Positions 17,875 to 26,112 of a stretch of 64,000 nt of DNA are shown piece by piece. The stretch is from Corticicoccus populi. GTDB taxonomy: Bacteria; Bacillota; Bacilli; Staphylococcales; Salinicoccaceae. Under the pieces are notes generated by a model that worked only from the letters and a program-made list of their open reading frames with translations, ran no database searches and was not told the origin of the DNA. Both the position numbers and the translations under genes were made by a program. How positions within the stretch are numbered: the stretch's first letter is position 1; each line of letters starts with the position of its first letter. The stretch spans positions 1,178,001-1,242,000 of the forward strand of contig NZ_JBHUOQ010000001.1 in NCBI RefSeq assembly GCF_042686195.1. The letters are read 5' to 3'.

Positions 17875-18693
17875 CTAAAATAAGTTTTTAATTTCGTTAT
17901 TAACTACTGTATTGATGTAGTTTATTGTCTGTTCTTTACCTATAGGATTGTGTCCTGCCCGCCGGTTATTATAAAGTGTAAAGTTAATTTTTCTTGAATT
18001 AAGTTTATACCTGTCCATATTTTTCCATAGCGGAGTCAAATGGTTATCCATATCACTTTGACACAATCTATTCTGCAAATAGAATATTTCAGGTACATTT
18101 TTATTTCTTGCCATAATATTAACTAAAGACAACCGATCGCTGTATTCAGCAATGATTTCCTTTTTAGATTTATCCGGAAATATTTGTTGATACAATTTTT
18201 TTACTATAGCCTCATGATAACGGGACACATATGTCTGTGGATTATTAACTATGGCCTTCGCTCCTCTATTCGCACTTGCCATTGCGATTGACATGAATCC
18301 GCCAGCCGAAGAGCCGTAATATATTAAGCTGCTTTTCTCAATATCAAGAAGCGTACAAATATGATTCACAAACTTGTTATAATCTTTTAGATAATGTCTT
18401 TCTTTTGAACCAATGCCCCACCCTATTTTTAGATTGTTATTATGAATTGTACGGTCATCTATGAATAAGCAATTCGCTTGTATTTCCTCATGCCAGCTTG
18501 ATCTCATAAAAACCGGTGGCTGTTTTTTTGTAATATCAAGAGCCCCGTTTGAAAAAACAACCAACTTTCTGCTTCCTGTCTTTAAATATAATTTAAAATA
18601 GAAGTCCAGTTCATCGATATATATCTTCAAAATTTCTCCATTATTACTTTCAATAAAATCTTTATCAACTTCATTCAAATTTGCAGTAATCAT
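17875..18693 (-). CDS. Alpha/beta-hydrolase-like protein
   Basis: 272 residues. Homologous to the first ~260 residues of the protein at 1375: LVVFSNGALD, GWGIGSKERHYL, YYGSSAGGFMS (nucleophile-elbow Ser) and a late AGHNPIG histidine segment. The extra C-terminal beta module of that protein is absent. Probably a cytoplasmic esterase or acyltransferase acting on the polymer or a precursor, since there is no signal peptide. It is the last gene of the tagG-tagH-fusion-hydrolase operon, 36 bp after the fusion gene. The catalytic activity is inferred from the motif only. Confidence 0.7.
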   Translation of the reverse strand: MITANLNEVDKDFIESNNGEILKIYIDELDFYFKLYLKTGSRKLVVFSNGALDITKKQPPVFMRSSWHEEIQANCLFIDDRTIHNNNLKIGWGIGSKERHYLKDYNKFVNHICTLLDIEKSSLIYYGSSAGGFMSIAMASANRGAKAIVNNPQTYVSRYHEAIVKKLYQQIFPDKSKKEIIAEYSDRLSLVNIMARNKNVPEIFYLQNRLCQSDMDNHLTPLWKNMDRYKLNSRKINFTLYNNRRAGHNPIGKEQTINYINTVVNNEIKNLF

Positions 18694-18729
18694 GTTTTCC
18701 CCATCCTAAGGTTATCAAACCATTAATTC

Positions 18730-21441
18730 TTAGATACTTAAGCAATATTCTTTATCATTCAGTACAATTTTGAGTTCTTTATTTATATAACTAATTGTCA
18801 ATTCATTGATTTCATTTTCATCATAAATAGCTGTTAAAAAGATATTATAGTCATCAGAACACTTTTCAAACTTAATTTGTTTTGTTTCTGTTACTTCTCC
18901 GAAACCAGTTGTATTGACAGCAGCCGGTATTGTTCTATCACCTAAAATTATACTCCCTGAATCTACCTTTACAAACTGTTTAATCACTAAGGTTTCATTC
19001 TTACCCTCTAAGTAATACTTATCATTTTTTTGAGTCACTTTAATTTTTTCATGAAGATTAAAAACTTGACTAAAATTCATGAGACTGTCTGTCAAACAGT
19101 CATCAACAATGATGAAAACCGGTAACCCATCAATCTGCATCACAGTTCTGGCTAACCTTGTGTCAGTATTATTATAATCTGCATGTGTACCTTTAATAAA
19201 AGAAATTTGATCATTAAAATTATAACCGGAAATTTTAATGTTTCTAGTAAATCGGTTATTCGCTTTTATATCATAGCTATAATCCTTTAAGCTGAATACG
19301 CTGTGGGCTTCAGTAGAAATCATATAATTCCTAATTGGACTATTTCGATTATAATTAAATTTCCCCGCATCAATGATAAAATCCTCACCGTTATAATTTA
19401 TACCTACAGCAAAATCATCTTTATGTTTATGTACCTGAGAGCTGTATCCACATATAAAATTAGTATAGAAAGGTTTTTCCTTATTATACTGCAGTACTCC
19501 TATCCCTGCTTCTACATCACAAAAATTATTATAATATTTTGGTGACTTTCTAATAGTATTATTAGAGTCACCGATGGCAGGCAGCCTGTTATTGGGTGCC
19601 TTTATTGTATCTAAATATTTTGAAGACAAGTTCAGATAACCTAGTATTGTTTTATTAAATGATTTACCAGATAATTTTAGATACCTTTCTATCTCATTAT
19701 ACATTTTCACAACCATATTATGATAATCCGGCGAATTCTCCAAATGTATTCCCTGAGCACTGAAACTATAATAAAAAGTTTCAATTGCCCTATGGTACCC
19801 AGTACTGAAAAATAATTGATTAGATAAAACATTTCCAAGAACCAATAGTGATTTATCCATCATTAAGCCATGATTATTATTCCGGTATAAAGACTCATCC
19901 ATTAAAACATCACCATGTTTTTTTAGAACTGCAGTAAACAATCTATCATCTATATCTAAATCATTTAGTTTTGCAAGATAGATAAAATGGATGATTGTTT
20001 GTGTCCTGTATGCTGTCGGGTGATCATACCAAACCATCTTTTCTTCAGTTCCTGCATTTACAAAATCAATCCACATATAGATAATTTCTTTAGCTTTAAA
20101 AAGATATCTGATATCTTTACTTTTTTCGAACTCCAATAAAACTTCTGTACACGAGCGGAGTGACTGTATATACAATTGATAACTTGTACCATATTTTTCA
20201 GATTTATCGGTTTTATAATAATTTATGTCTAAAGGCACACTGTCAAAGTTAGGAAATGGTATTATCTCATTTTTCAGAGCTTTCTTCGCAATTTTTTTGG
20301 TATTTTTATTATGCTTAAATAACCTTAATACATCCTTCTCCTGAACATTTAAATTACTTGAAAAAGATTCATCAATGTAAAAAGTACCTTTTCCAATACT
20401 TATATTCGCTCTCTCTTCCATTTCTAATTTTTCTTTTTCTTCAATAAGTTCTTTTTTACTCTTATCATCAATTGAAAGTTCCAGTATACCTTTTATGTCG
20501 TACTTCAAGAAATTTCTCATACAATTTTTTTTACGATTTTCAAATTCACTCAAAGAGTCGAAGAGATTAAGTTCATACTCTGAAAGTTTTAAATTATTTT
20601 TGTTCTTATAACTTGAAATAAGAGATTTTATATAATAATCGAGTACCTGAACTGATTTTCCCTTATAAGGTAAATAATGTATGAGAGTACTGATACTTAA
20701 TGATATTCCATCCACTCTTGTTTCATCACTTTCAATATAATCCAATGACAAGTCTACACCAGCAGTGTATAAACCAGGAACAGCTGCAACTGCATTTAAT
20801 GCAGTTTCTTTAATTTCATCTGAAATATTGTGAGTAACATCAAGACTTTCAGCACCATTTAAAACATTTAAATCATCATTAATAATACATACTCGATTTT
20901 CAGGTAAAACATCAGACAGTTTCAATCCAAGACTATTTAACTCTGTAGATAATTGTGCATCAAACTTAATTTCATGATTCTTGTAAAACGCTTTTTGTCT
21001 TCTCTCACTGTTCTTTTTATCGATTAATTCCTCAATATTATTTATTCCATTGCCTATAATGTATTTAGGGATTTTTAATAGTGCCGCTGCAACTGTACCC
21101 TCAACTATAGTAATTCTTATATTAAAAACAAGCTGTCCAGCTTCTGTTTCTTCCTGTTTTACTATTCTAAGATACTCTTCCAGTACTGCCTGTTGGTTAC
21201 AGATGCTCACTGCTTGACTGCTTGTTGTAGATGGTTTTGAACCTCTCATTCCGCCAATAACATTATTATCAAAAATCAAAATTCTATCGGATTTAGATTT
21301 ACCATATTTTAAGGAACAGTCATTTTTTTCAGCCACTTTTTCAAATATACGTGTTACATCCTCGTTCGAGTAATCATTACTTTTTATCCTGTCATATTCA
21401 ATTATGAAATCATAAAAATTTTTTTCTTTAAATATGCTCAT
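18730..21441 (-). CDS. Degenerate ATP-grasp / heparinase II/III fusion protein
   Basis: 903 residues, taking the ATG 7 bases after GAGGAG (an in-frame TTG 15 bases upstream overlaps that site). Residues ~1-310 align with the ATP-grasp protein at 3558 (VEGTVAAALLKIP, IIGNGINNIEELIDKKN, GLYTAGVDLS), but the nucleotide-binding Lys/Gly loop and the final metal-binding ExN are gone, so it cannot be a normal ligase. A charged helical linker follows. Residues ~380-640 are a helical lyase domain (WYDHPTAYRTQ, NNHGLMMDKSL, LENSPDYHN) and the remainder is a beta-sheet heparinase II/III domain (QVHKHKDDFAVG, IDAGKFNYNR). It lacks a signal peptide and is coupled to tagH. Confidence 0.8.
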   Translation of the reverse strand: MSIFKEKNFYDFIIEYDRIKSNDYSNEDVTRIFEKVAEKNDCSLKYGKSKSDRILIFDNNVIGGMRGSKPSTTSSQAVSICNQQAVLEEYLRIVKQEETEAGQLVFNIRITIVEGTVAAALLKIPKYIIGNGINNIEELIDKKNSERRQKAFYKNHEIKFDAQLSTELNSLGLKLSDVLPENRVCIINDDLNVLNGAESLDVTHNISDEIKETALNAVAAVPGLYTAGVDLSLDYIESDETRVDGISLSISTLIHYLPYKGKSVQVLDYYIKSLISSYKNKNNLKLSEYELNLFDSLSEFENRKKNCMRNFLKYDIKGILELSIDDKSKKELIEEKEKLEMEERANISIGKGTFYIDESFSSNLNVQEKDVLRLFKHNKNTKKIAKKALKNEIIPFPNFDSVPLDINYYKTDKSEKYGTSYQLYIQSLRSCTEVLLEFEKSKDIRYLFKAKEIIYMWIDFVNAGTEEKMVWYDHPTAYRTQTIIHFIYLAKLNDLDIDDRLFTAVLKKHGDVLMDESLYRNNNHGLMMDKSLLVLGNVLSNQLFFSTGYHRAIETFYYSFSAQGIHLENSPDYHNMVVKMYNEIERYLKLSGKSFNKTILGYLNLSSKYLDTIKAPNNRLPAIGDSNNTIRKSPKYYNNFCDVEAGIGVLQYNKEKPFYTNFICGYSSQVHKHKDDFAVGINYNGEDFIIDAGKFNYNRNSPIRNYMISTEAHSVFSLKDYSYDIKANNRFTRNIKISGYNFNDQISFIKGTHADYNNTDTRLARTVMQIDGLPVFIIVDDCLTDSLMNFSQVFNLHEKIKVTQKNDKYYLEGKNETLVIKQFVKVDSGSIILGDRTIPAAVNTTGFGEVTETKQIKFEKCSDDYNIFLTAIYDENEINELTISYINKELKIVLNDKEYCLSI

Positions 21442-21456
21442 TAAGATACTCCTCAA

Positions 21457-22371
21457 TTATTGAAGTGTCATAACCTGCCCCAAAATCCCTGCAAGAAATA
21501 GCAGTAAAAATAATAAACCAAAAGTCAGGCCGGATTTTGAGAAATCTTCCTTAGGTTGATTCAGACTACTACGTTTATTCAATTTTTGTTGATCGTGCAT
21601 TTTTTCTTTATACTCAAGCTGTTCAGCTTTAGTTAAACTCTTATATTTACTGATAAATTCACTGTAATTATTAATTACAGTATGTGAGTCACCAAACTCT
21701 TTCATTTCACCATATTGAATCCAAACAGCTTTATTACACCATTTCTTGACCTGTCCGGTTGCATGGGACACAAAAAATATAGTTTTTCCCTGGCCCTGAA
21801 ACTCTTTCATCTTCATGAAACACTTATCAGCAAATGTTTCATCTCCTACTGATAGTGCTTCGTCTACAATTAAGATGTCAGGATCCGTGTGAATTGCTAT
21901 AGCAAAGCCAAGTTTAGACTTCATCCCACTGGAATAATTTTTTATTGGCTGCTCTAAAAATTCACCTAATTCACTGAATGCCACTATGTCTTTAAATTTA
22001 TTATTTATTTCATTTTCAGTAAGCCCGTGCATCAAACATTTCATGCGTATGTTTTCATATCCTGTCAATTCCTGATTTAGTCCAGCGTTGACCGCAATCA
22101 ATGAACTTTTACCATTAATATCAATTTTACCATCAGTAGGTTGAGTCACTTCACCCAATAAATCAGATAAAGTAGACTTCCCTGAACCGTTTAATCCTAA
22201 TATTCCAACTGAGTCTCCAGGCTGAACTTCAAAGTTAATATTCTTTAGTGCATAAAATGGTTTGATTTTGTAAACCTGTCCAAAAGTAAACAGTGAAATA
22301 ATCTTTGAAATTTTACTTCTGTTTAAATCATAAACTTTAGATACATTGTCTACTTTAACCTTATAGTTCAT
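21457..22371 (-). CDS. tagH: TagH-like ABC transporter ATPase (first system)
   Basis: 304 residues, ATG after GAGGTGG. ATPase of the teichoic-acid/polysaccharide exporter family: Walker A GLNGSGKST (~59-67), signature NYSSGMKSKLGF, Walker B ILIVDEALSVGD and the switch His in FFVSHA. A C-terminal membrane segment (~278-298, GLTFGLLFLLLFLAG) follows a basic linker, as in staphylococcal and bacillar TagH/TarH relatives. It works with TagG encoded 50 bp upstream to move a lipid-linked polymer across the membrane. It is about 60% identical by eye to the paralogue at 36052. The exported polymer may differ from that of the second system. Confidence 0.9.
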   Translation of the reverse strand: MNYKVKVDNVSKVYDLNRSKISKIISLFTFGQVYKIKPFYALKNINFEVQPGDSVGILGLNGSGKSTLSDLLGEVTQPTDGKIDINGKSSLIAVNAGLNQELTGYENIRMKCLMHGLTENEINNKFKDIVAFSELGEFLEQPIKNYSSGMKSKLGFAIAIHTDPDILIVDEALSVGDETFADKCFMKMKEFQGQGKTIFFVSHATGQVKKWCNKAVWIQYGEMKEFGDSHTVINNYSEFISKYKSLTKAEQLEYKEKMHDQQKLNKRSSLNQPKEDFSKSGLTFGLLFLLLFLAGILGQVMTLQ

Positions 22372-22420
22372 GGTGAATCCACCTCTTCATTATACTATCA
22401 TTCTTCAAATTTCTAAAATC

Positions 22421-23230
22421 TTATAAATAATCCACAATTGTTTTTCTAAATCTATAATGTATATGTACTCCTATATAAAATAAAAACAAAGTGAATGTCC
22501 AAAAATATATGTGATCAAACATATCACCATAAAACGGTCCAGTTTCCAGAACAAATGCTGTACGGTATGTCATTACTAAATATGCAAATGGATTAAATGA
22601 TGCAATATTTTGAAGCAGAGGGTCTGCTTCATCCAAACTCCAGAATATTGGTGTAATAAAGAAACACATTCTCATTACATTCTGAAATACATTCTTTAAA
22701 TCTCTGACTATAATAGTCAGAGTAGACATTATCAAACCAAGACTGAATATTAACGCTGATGATGCAATCACAAAATAAAAGAAAACTAAATAACTTAATG
22801 GATTAGAGTATCCATTAATTATAGAGATTAATAGTACTATCGCAGTAGTAACTAATAGACCTCTTAATCCAACGGTGATATTTATCGTAATTAATGTACT
22901 GGATGGAAATTTCATCTTAGTAACTAATCCAATCTGTGACTGTATAGCCCCGGCAGCAGAGTTCACCCCGGCAGAGATGAACGTCCATGGAAATATGCCG
23001 GAAATTAAATGTACAATAAAAGGCAGTCCTGCGACATCCCCTCTATCTCCACGAAGTCCAAGTCCAAATACAATATAATACAACGCTACTTGCATAGCAG
23101 GCATTATAATTATCCAAAATAATCCTAAATAGTGACCCGCATATGATGATTTTAAGTTGTACATACTCAAACTGATAATGAGTTTTCTATTTTCCCATTG
23201 TTCTTTTAAAATATTTAAGTGTGGAAGCAT
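22421..23230 (-). CDS. tagG: TagG-like ABC transporter permease (first system)
   Basis: 269 residues, ATG after AGAGGA. Six predicted membrane segments in ABC-2-type permease arrangement, with the signatures SYAGHYLGLFWIIIMP at the N-terminal interface helix and RMCFFITPIFW near the middle. Close relative of the permease at 41143 (YLGxFW, GLGLRG, NPFAYLVMTYR). It forms the channel for export of a lipid-linked teichoic-acid-like polymer with the ATPase downstream. First gene of a four-gene operon. The promoter at 23281-23309 diverges from that of the glucosaminidase gene. Confidence 0.9.
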   Translation of the reverse strand: MLPHLNILKEQWENRKLIISLSMYNLKSSYAGHYLGLFWIIIMPAMQVALYYIVFGLGLRGDRGDVAGLPFIVHLISGIFPWTFISAGVNSAAGAIQSQIGLVTKMKFPSSTLITINITVGLRGLLVTTAIVLLISIINGYSNPLSYLVFFYFVIASSALIFSLGLIMSTLTIIVRDLKNVFQNVMRMCFFITPIFWSLDEADPLLQNIASFNPFAYLVMTYRTAFVLETGPFYGDMFDHIYFWTFTLFLFYIGVHIHYRFRKTIVDYL

Positions 23231-23280
23231 ATCTATTTATCCTCTATTCATACTATGTAAATTCGTTACAATATTAACTT

Positions 23281-23309
23281 ATTATAAATCTCTGAACTTC
23301 AAGTGTCTA
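23281..23309 (-). promoter_or_regulatory. SigA-type promoter of the first tagGH operon
   Basis: On the minus strand, TAGACA, 17 bases, TATAAT, ending about 50 bases before the tagG ATG. Near-consensus and well spaced. Confidence 0.6.
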
Positions 23310-23380
23310 TATTACTCTATAATATCTTAATGACCCACTCCATAATAAAGTTTATTTCTCTTGGAAATAAATTATATTTA

Positions 23381-23408
23381 TTGACAGTTCGCCAGTTAAT
23401 TTTATAAT
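23381..23408 (+). promoter_or_regulatory. SigA-type promoter of the glucosaminidase gene
   Basis: Perfect TTGACA (23381-23386) and perfect TATAAT (23403-23408) with a 16-base spacer, giving a 5' leader of roughly 85 bases. No WalR-type TGTWAH direct repeat was found nearby. Confidence 0.7.
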
Positions 23409-23501
23409 TAAAAATATCAGATACAATTATAAGAGTATTGGCAAATGATATTGGGTTTGATTAAACTTGCCTACAAAAAACTAAATACAGGAGATTTACA
23501 T

Positions 23502-26072
23502 ATGGGATACAAAAATCAATTATTTTTTCCAGCAGCAATCGCTCTTTCTATTATAACAGTTTCATTGGATGCAAATGCAGATGAAATGGAAATTATTAAT
23601 GACACTAGTATTGAAGATGTTTCTACTCATCCAAATAAAAATATTGGTGGTAACAATAATCAGTCAGAAAATAATCTACCTCTGGATCACAACAATACCC
23701 AAAATGAGAAAGACAATGTAAATGCTGTTTCTGACACTGCTACTGAACCACAAAAAGACAACACTACTTCTTTTGATTTTGATGAGAATGTTATGAATGA
23801 AGAGAATCCCAATACTTTTGACAATGCCGAAACTGATGTAAATGACGATATTACTGAAACTGCTGATAATGATGAAACTGATGTGAATGGCGATAATATC
23901 GAGGCTGTTGATAATGGTGAAAATGCTGCGAATGTTGATATTACCGAGACTACTGATAATGATGAAACTGATGTGAATGTTGATATTACCGAGACTACTG
24001 ATAATGATGAAAATGATGTGAATGGCGATATTACCGAGACTGCTGATAATGATGAAACTGATGTGAATGGCGATATTACCGAGACTGCTGATAATGATGA
24101 AACTGATGTGAATGGCGATATTACCGAGTCTGCTGATACTAATGAAAATGTTGTGAGTGACGATAATATCGAGGCTGTTGATAATGGTGAAAATGATGTG
24201 AATGACGATATTACCGATACTGCTGATAATGATGAAATAAAAACAAATCAAAAAGTTACTATGTCGGAAACATTGAATTCAGTGACAAACAGTAATATAG
24301 AAAAACATGGTTCTTCACTAAACGAACACTCCGTACTTCATATTAGTCGTAATGAACCAAGTCTCTCAATCCTGAAAGCAAACTCGAAATCAGTACTTCC
24401 GAAATATTCAAAAATTAGTCGTGCAGCAAGACTTATAACTAAAAATAATCCTGGAATTTATAAATCAGTAACCAACTCAAATAAAATTTCTTCTCAACGG
24501 CTTAATACAAGTACACTTTATATTTCAGAAAAAGCTGTTTATAAGGGAATAACTTATTACAAAGTTCATAGTCGTTTAAATGGCAAGGTAGAAGGATGGA
24601 TGAAATCAAAAGACTTAAAAATATTTAATTTATATCCCGAAAAAAAACATATACAAAAATATTCTATTAAGTCTTCCAAGAAAAATGACTTTTTACTCTC
24701 CGATCCATGGGGAAACAAAAACCAACATACTAAAAGGCTAAGCAGCTTTGGAAATTCTGTTTTTCGAGCAACAAAATCGGTAAAAATCGGTTCTCTAAGC
24801 TTTTACCATGGAAAAATTAGGAATACATATGGATGGCTGCAAAACACTAAATTGTCTAAGTTAATTTCACAACCCAAATATTCGAAGATTAGTCGCGCTA
24901 CACGGATTAAAAACAAAAACTCAGGAATCTATCAGACACCTACAGTAACTAAAAAAATGTCTTCTAAGAGTTTTAATAATTCAACTTTATATGTTAGTGA
25001 AAAAGCAGTATACAATGGAGAAACATATTATAAAATTCATAAAAACTTGCAAGGTCCCTCACAAGGGTGGATGAAATCAACAGACTTAAAAATATTTAAT
25101 TTACTTGCTGAAAGAAAACATAGTAAGAAGTATTCCATCAAACCTTCTAAGAAAAATGATTTCTTACTTTCGGATCCCTGGGGGTATAAAAACCAGCAGA
25201 CCAAACGGTTGAATAGTTTTGGTAATTCTGCATTTCAAACATCTAAGCATATTAAAATTGGAGCACTAAATTTTTACTATGGGAAAATAGGTAACCAATA
25301 CGGTTGGCTGCAGGATACTAAGTTAACTAATTTTGTTAATAACAAGCCACAAACAAAGGTAGTTAAATACAATCAACCTCTACATAACGTATTGAATACA
25401 CAAATGAGTCTGGGTGCTAAACCGCAGGCATGGAACGGCAATGGTGGGTGGAGAAACGCTACACGCAATGAAGTCAAACAGTTTCTCGATACCTCCAATC
25501 ATAAAGGCGGTGCATGGGATTATACTTTCTTAAATCTAGACCAAAGTCAGGGAATCGCTGCTAATACTTTAAATAATAACCTGCTTGGCAGCAGAGGTAT
25601 CTTGACCAATCAAGGTAATGCCTTTTCTCAAGCCTCAAGAACACATGGTGTAAATGAAGTATATTTAATTTCTCATGCCATACTGGAAACAGGACATGGA
25701 CAGAGTCAACTATCGCAAGGTGTCAGGTTAGATAACAACGGTAATATATCAAACAGTGGTAAAAAATATTATAATATGTACGGAATTGGTGCTGTTGATC
25801 ATAATGCTGTACTCGGTGGTGCACGTTATGCACAGCAGATGGGATGGGATACTCCGGCTAAAGCAATTATCGGCGGTGCACAGTTTGTGTCCCAAAACTA
25901 CTTTGGACGCAGACAGAACACTCTTTATTCTATGAGATGGAATCCAAATAATCCAGGTACTTATCAATATGCGACAGATGTAAACTGGGCATATGCCACA
26001 GCAAGAAATATTAAAAATTATTATGACCAGTTAGGAATCGCAGGTCGTTTCTTTACCCGACACGAATTCTAA
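23502..26072 (+). CDS. Secreted GW-module N-acetylglucosaminidase (autolysin)
   Basis: 856 residues, using the ATG 7 bases after AGGAG rather than the first in-frame ATG at 23445. Signal peptide of ~25 residues (cleavage after ANA). Then an Asp/Asn/Thr-rich stalk with nine 15-residue repeats, two pairs of GW/SH3-like modules (VEGWMKSKDLK, YGWLQNTKL, SQGWMKSTDLK, YGWLQDTKL) for binding cell-wall polymers, and a C-terminal GH73-type domain like the Atl glucosaminidase (LISHAILETGHGQSQLS, catalytic Glu ~729; YNMYGIGA). It hydrolyses the GlcNAc-MurNAc bond in peptidoglycan. No LPXTG anchor, so retention is by the GW modules, fitting the adjacent teichoic-acid exporter. Confidence 0.9.
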   Translation: MGYKNQLFFPAAIALSIITVSLDANADEMEIINDTSIEDVSTHPNKNIGGNNNQSENNLPLDHNNTQNEKDNVNAVSDTATEPQKDNTTSFDFDENVMNEENPNTFDNAETDVNDDITETADNDETDVNGDNIEAVDNGENAANVDITETTDNDETDVNVDITETTDNDENDVNGDITETADNDETDVNGDITETADNDETDVNGDITESADTNENVVSDDNIEAVDNGENDVNDDITDTADNDEIKTNQKVTMSETLNSVTNSNIEKHGSSLNEHSVLHISRNEPSLSILKANSKSVLPKYSKISRAARLITKNNPGIYKSVTNSNKISSQRLNTSTLYISEKAVYKGITYYKVHSRLNGKVEGWMKSKDLKIFNLYPEKKHIQKYSIKSSKKNDFLLSDPWGNKNQHTKRLSSFGNSVFRATKSVKIGSLSFYHGKIRNTYGWLQNTKLSKLISQPKYSKISRATRIKNKNSGIYQTPTVTKKMSSKSFNNSTLYVSEKAVYNGETYYKIHKNLQGPSQGWMKSTDLKIFNLLAERKHSKKYSIKPSKKNDFLLSDPWGYKNQQTKRLNSFGNSAFQTSKHIKIGALNFYYGKIGNQYGWLQDTKLTNFVNNKPQTKVVKYNQPLHNVLNTQMSLGAKPQAWNGNGGWRNATRNEVKQFLDTSNHKGGAWDYTFLNLDQSQGIAANTLNNNLLGSRGILTNQGNAFSQASRTHGVNEVYLISHAILETGHGQSQLSQGVRLDNNGNISNSGKKYYNMYGIGAVDHNAVLGGARYAQQMGWDTPAKAIIGGAQFVSQNYFGRRQNTLYSMRWNPNNPGTYQYATDVNWAYATARNIKNYYDQLGIAGRFFTRHEF
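23823..24227 (+). repeat. Nine tandem 45-bp repeats in the glucosaminidase stalk
   Basis: Nine units of 15 codons with consensus NDETDVNGDITETAD. Units 5-7 are nearly identical in DNA. Units 2 and 8 carry a variant ending NIEAVD, and each is followed by a unit starting NGEN, as if a two-unit block had been duplicated. The repeats lengthen an acidic, probably flexible stalk, and their number is likely to vary between strains. Confidence 0.9.
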
Positions 26073-26080
26073 AACATTCA

Positions 26081-26110
26081 AAAACCATTACCGCTGCGGT
26101 AATGGTTTTT
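26081..26110. terminator. Bidirectional terminator
   Basis: Perfect stem AAAACCATTACCG / CGGTAATGGTTTT with a three-base loop followed by T-run, between the convergent genes ending at 26072 and 26113. Confidence 0.9.
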
Positions 26111-26112
26111 TA

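Noticed and set aside
23445..23447. ATG at 23445 as start of the glucosaminidase
   Set aside because: The ATG at 23502 has a good AGGAG site and gives a standard signal peptide.
23231..23501. WalR-type site (TGTWAH repeats) near the glucosaminidase
   Set aside because: Only an inverted TGTAA..TTACA arrangement was found in the tagG leader, not the direct repeat with five-base spacing.
23676..24251. 191-residue minus-strand ORF, Ile/Ser-rich repetitive
   Set aside because: It is the antisense of the 45-bp repeats in the glucosaminidase gene; the plus frame has signal peptide, domains and ribosome site.
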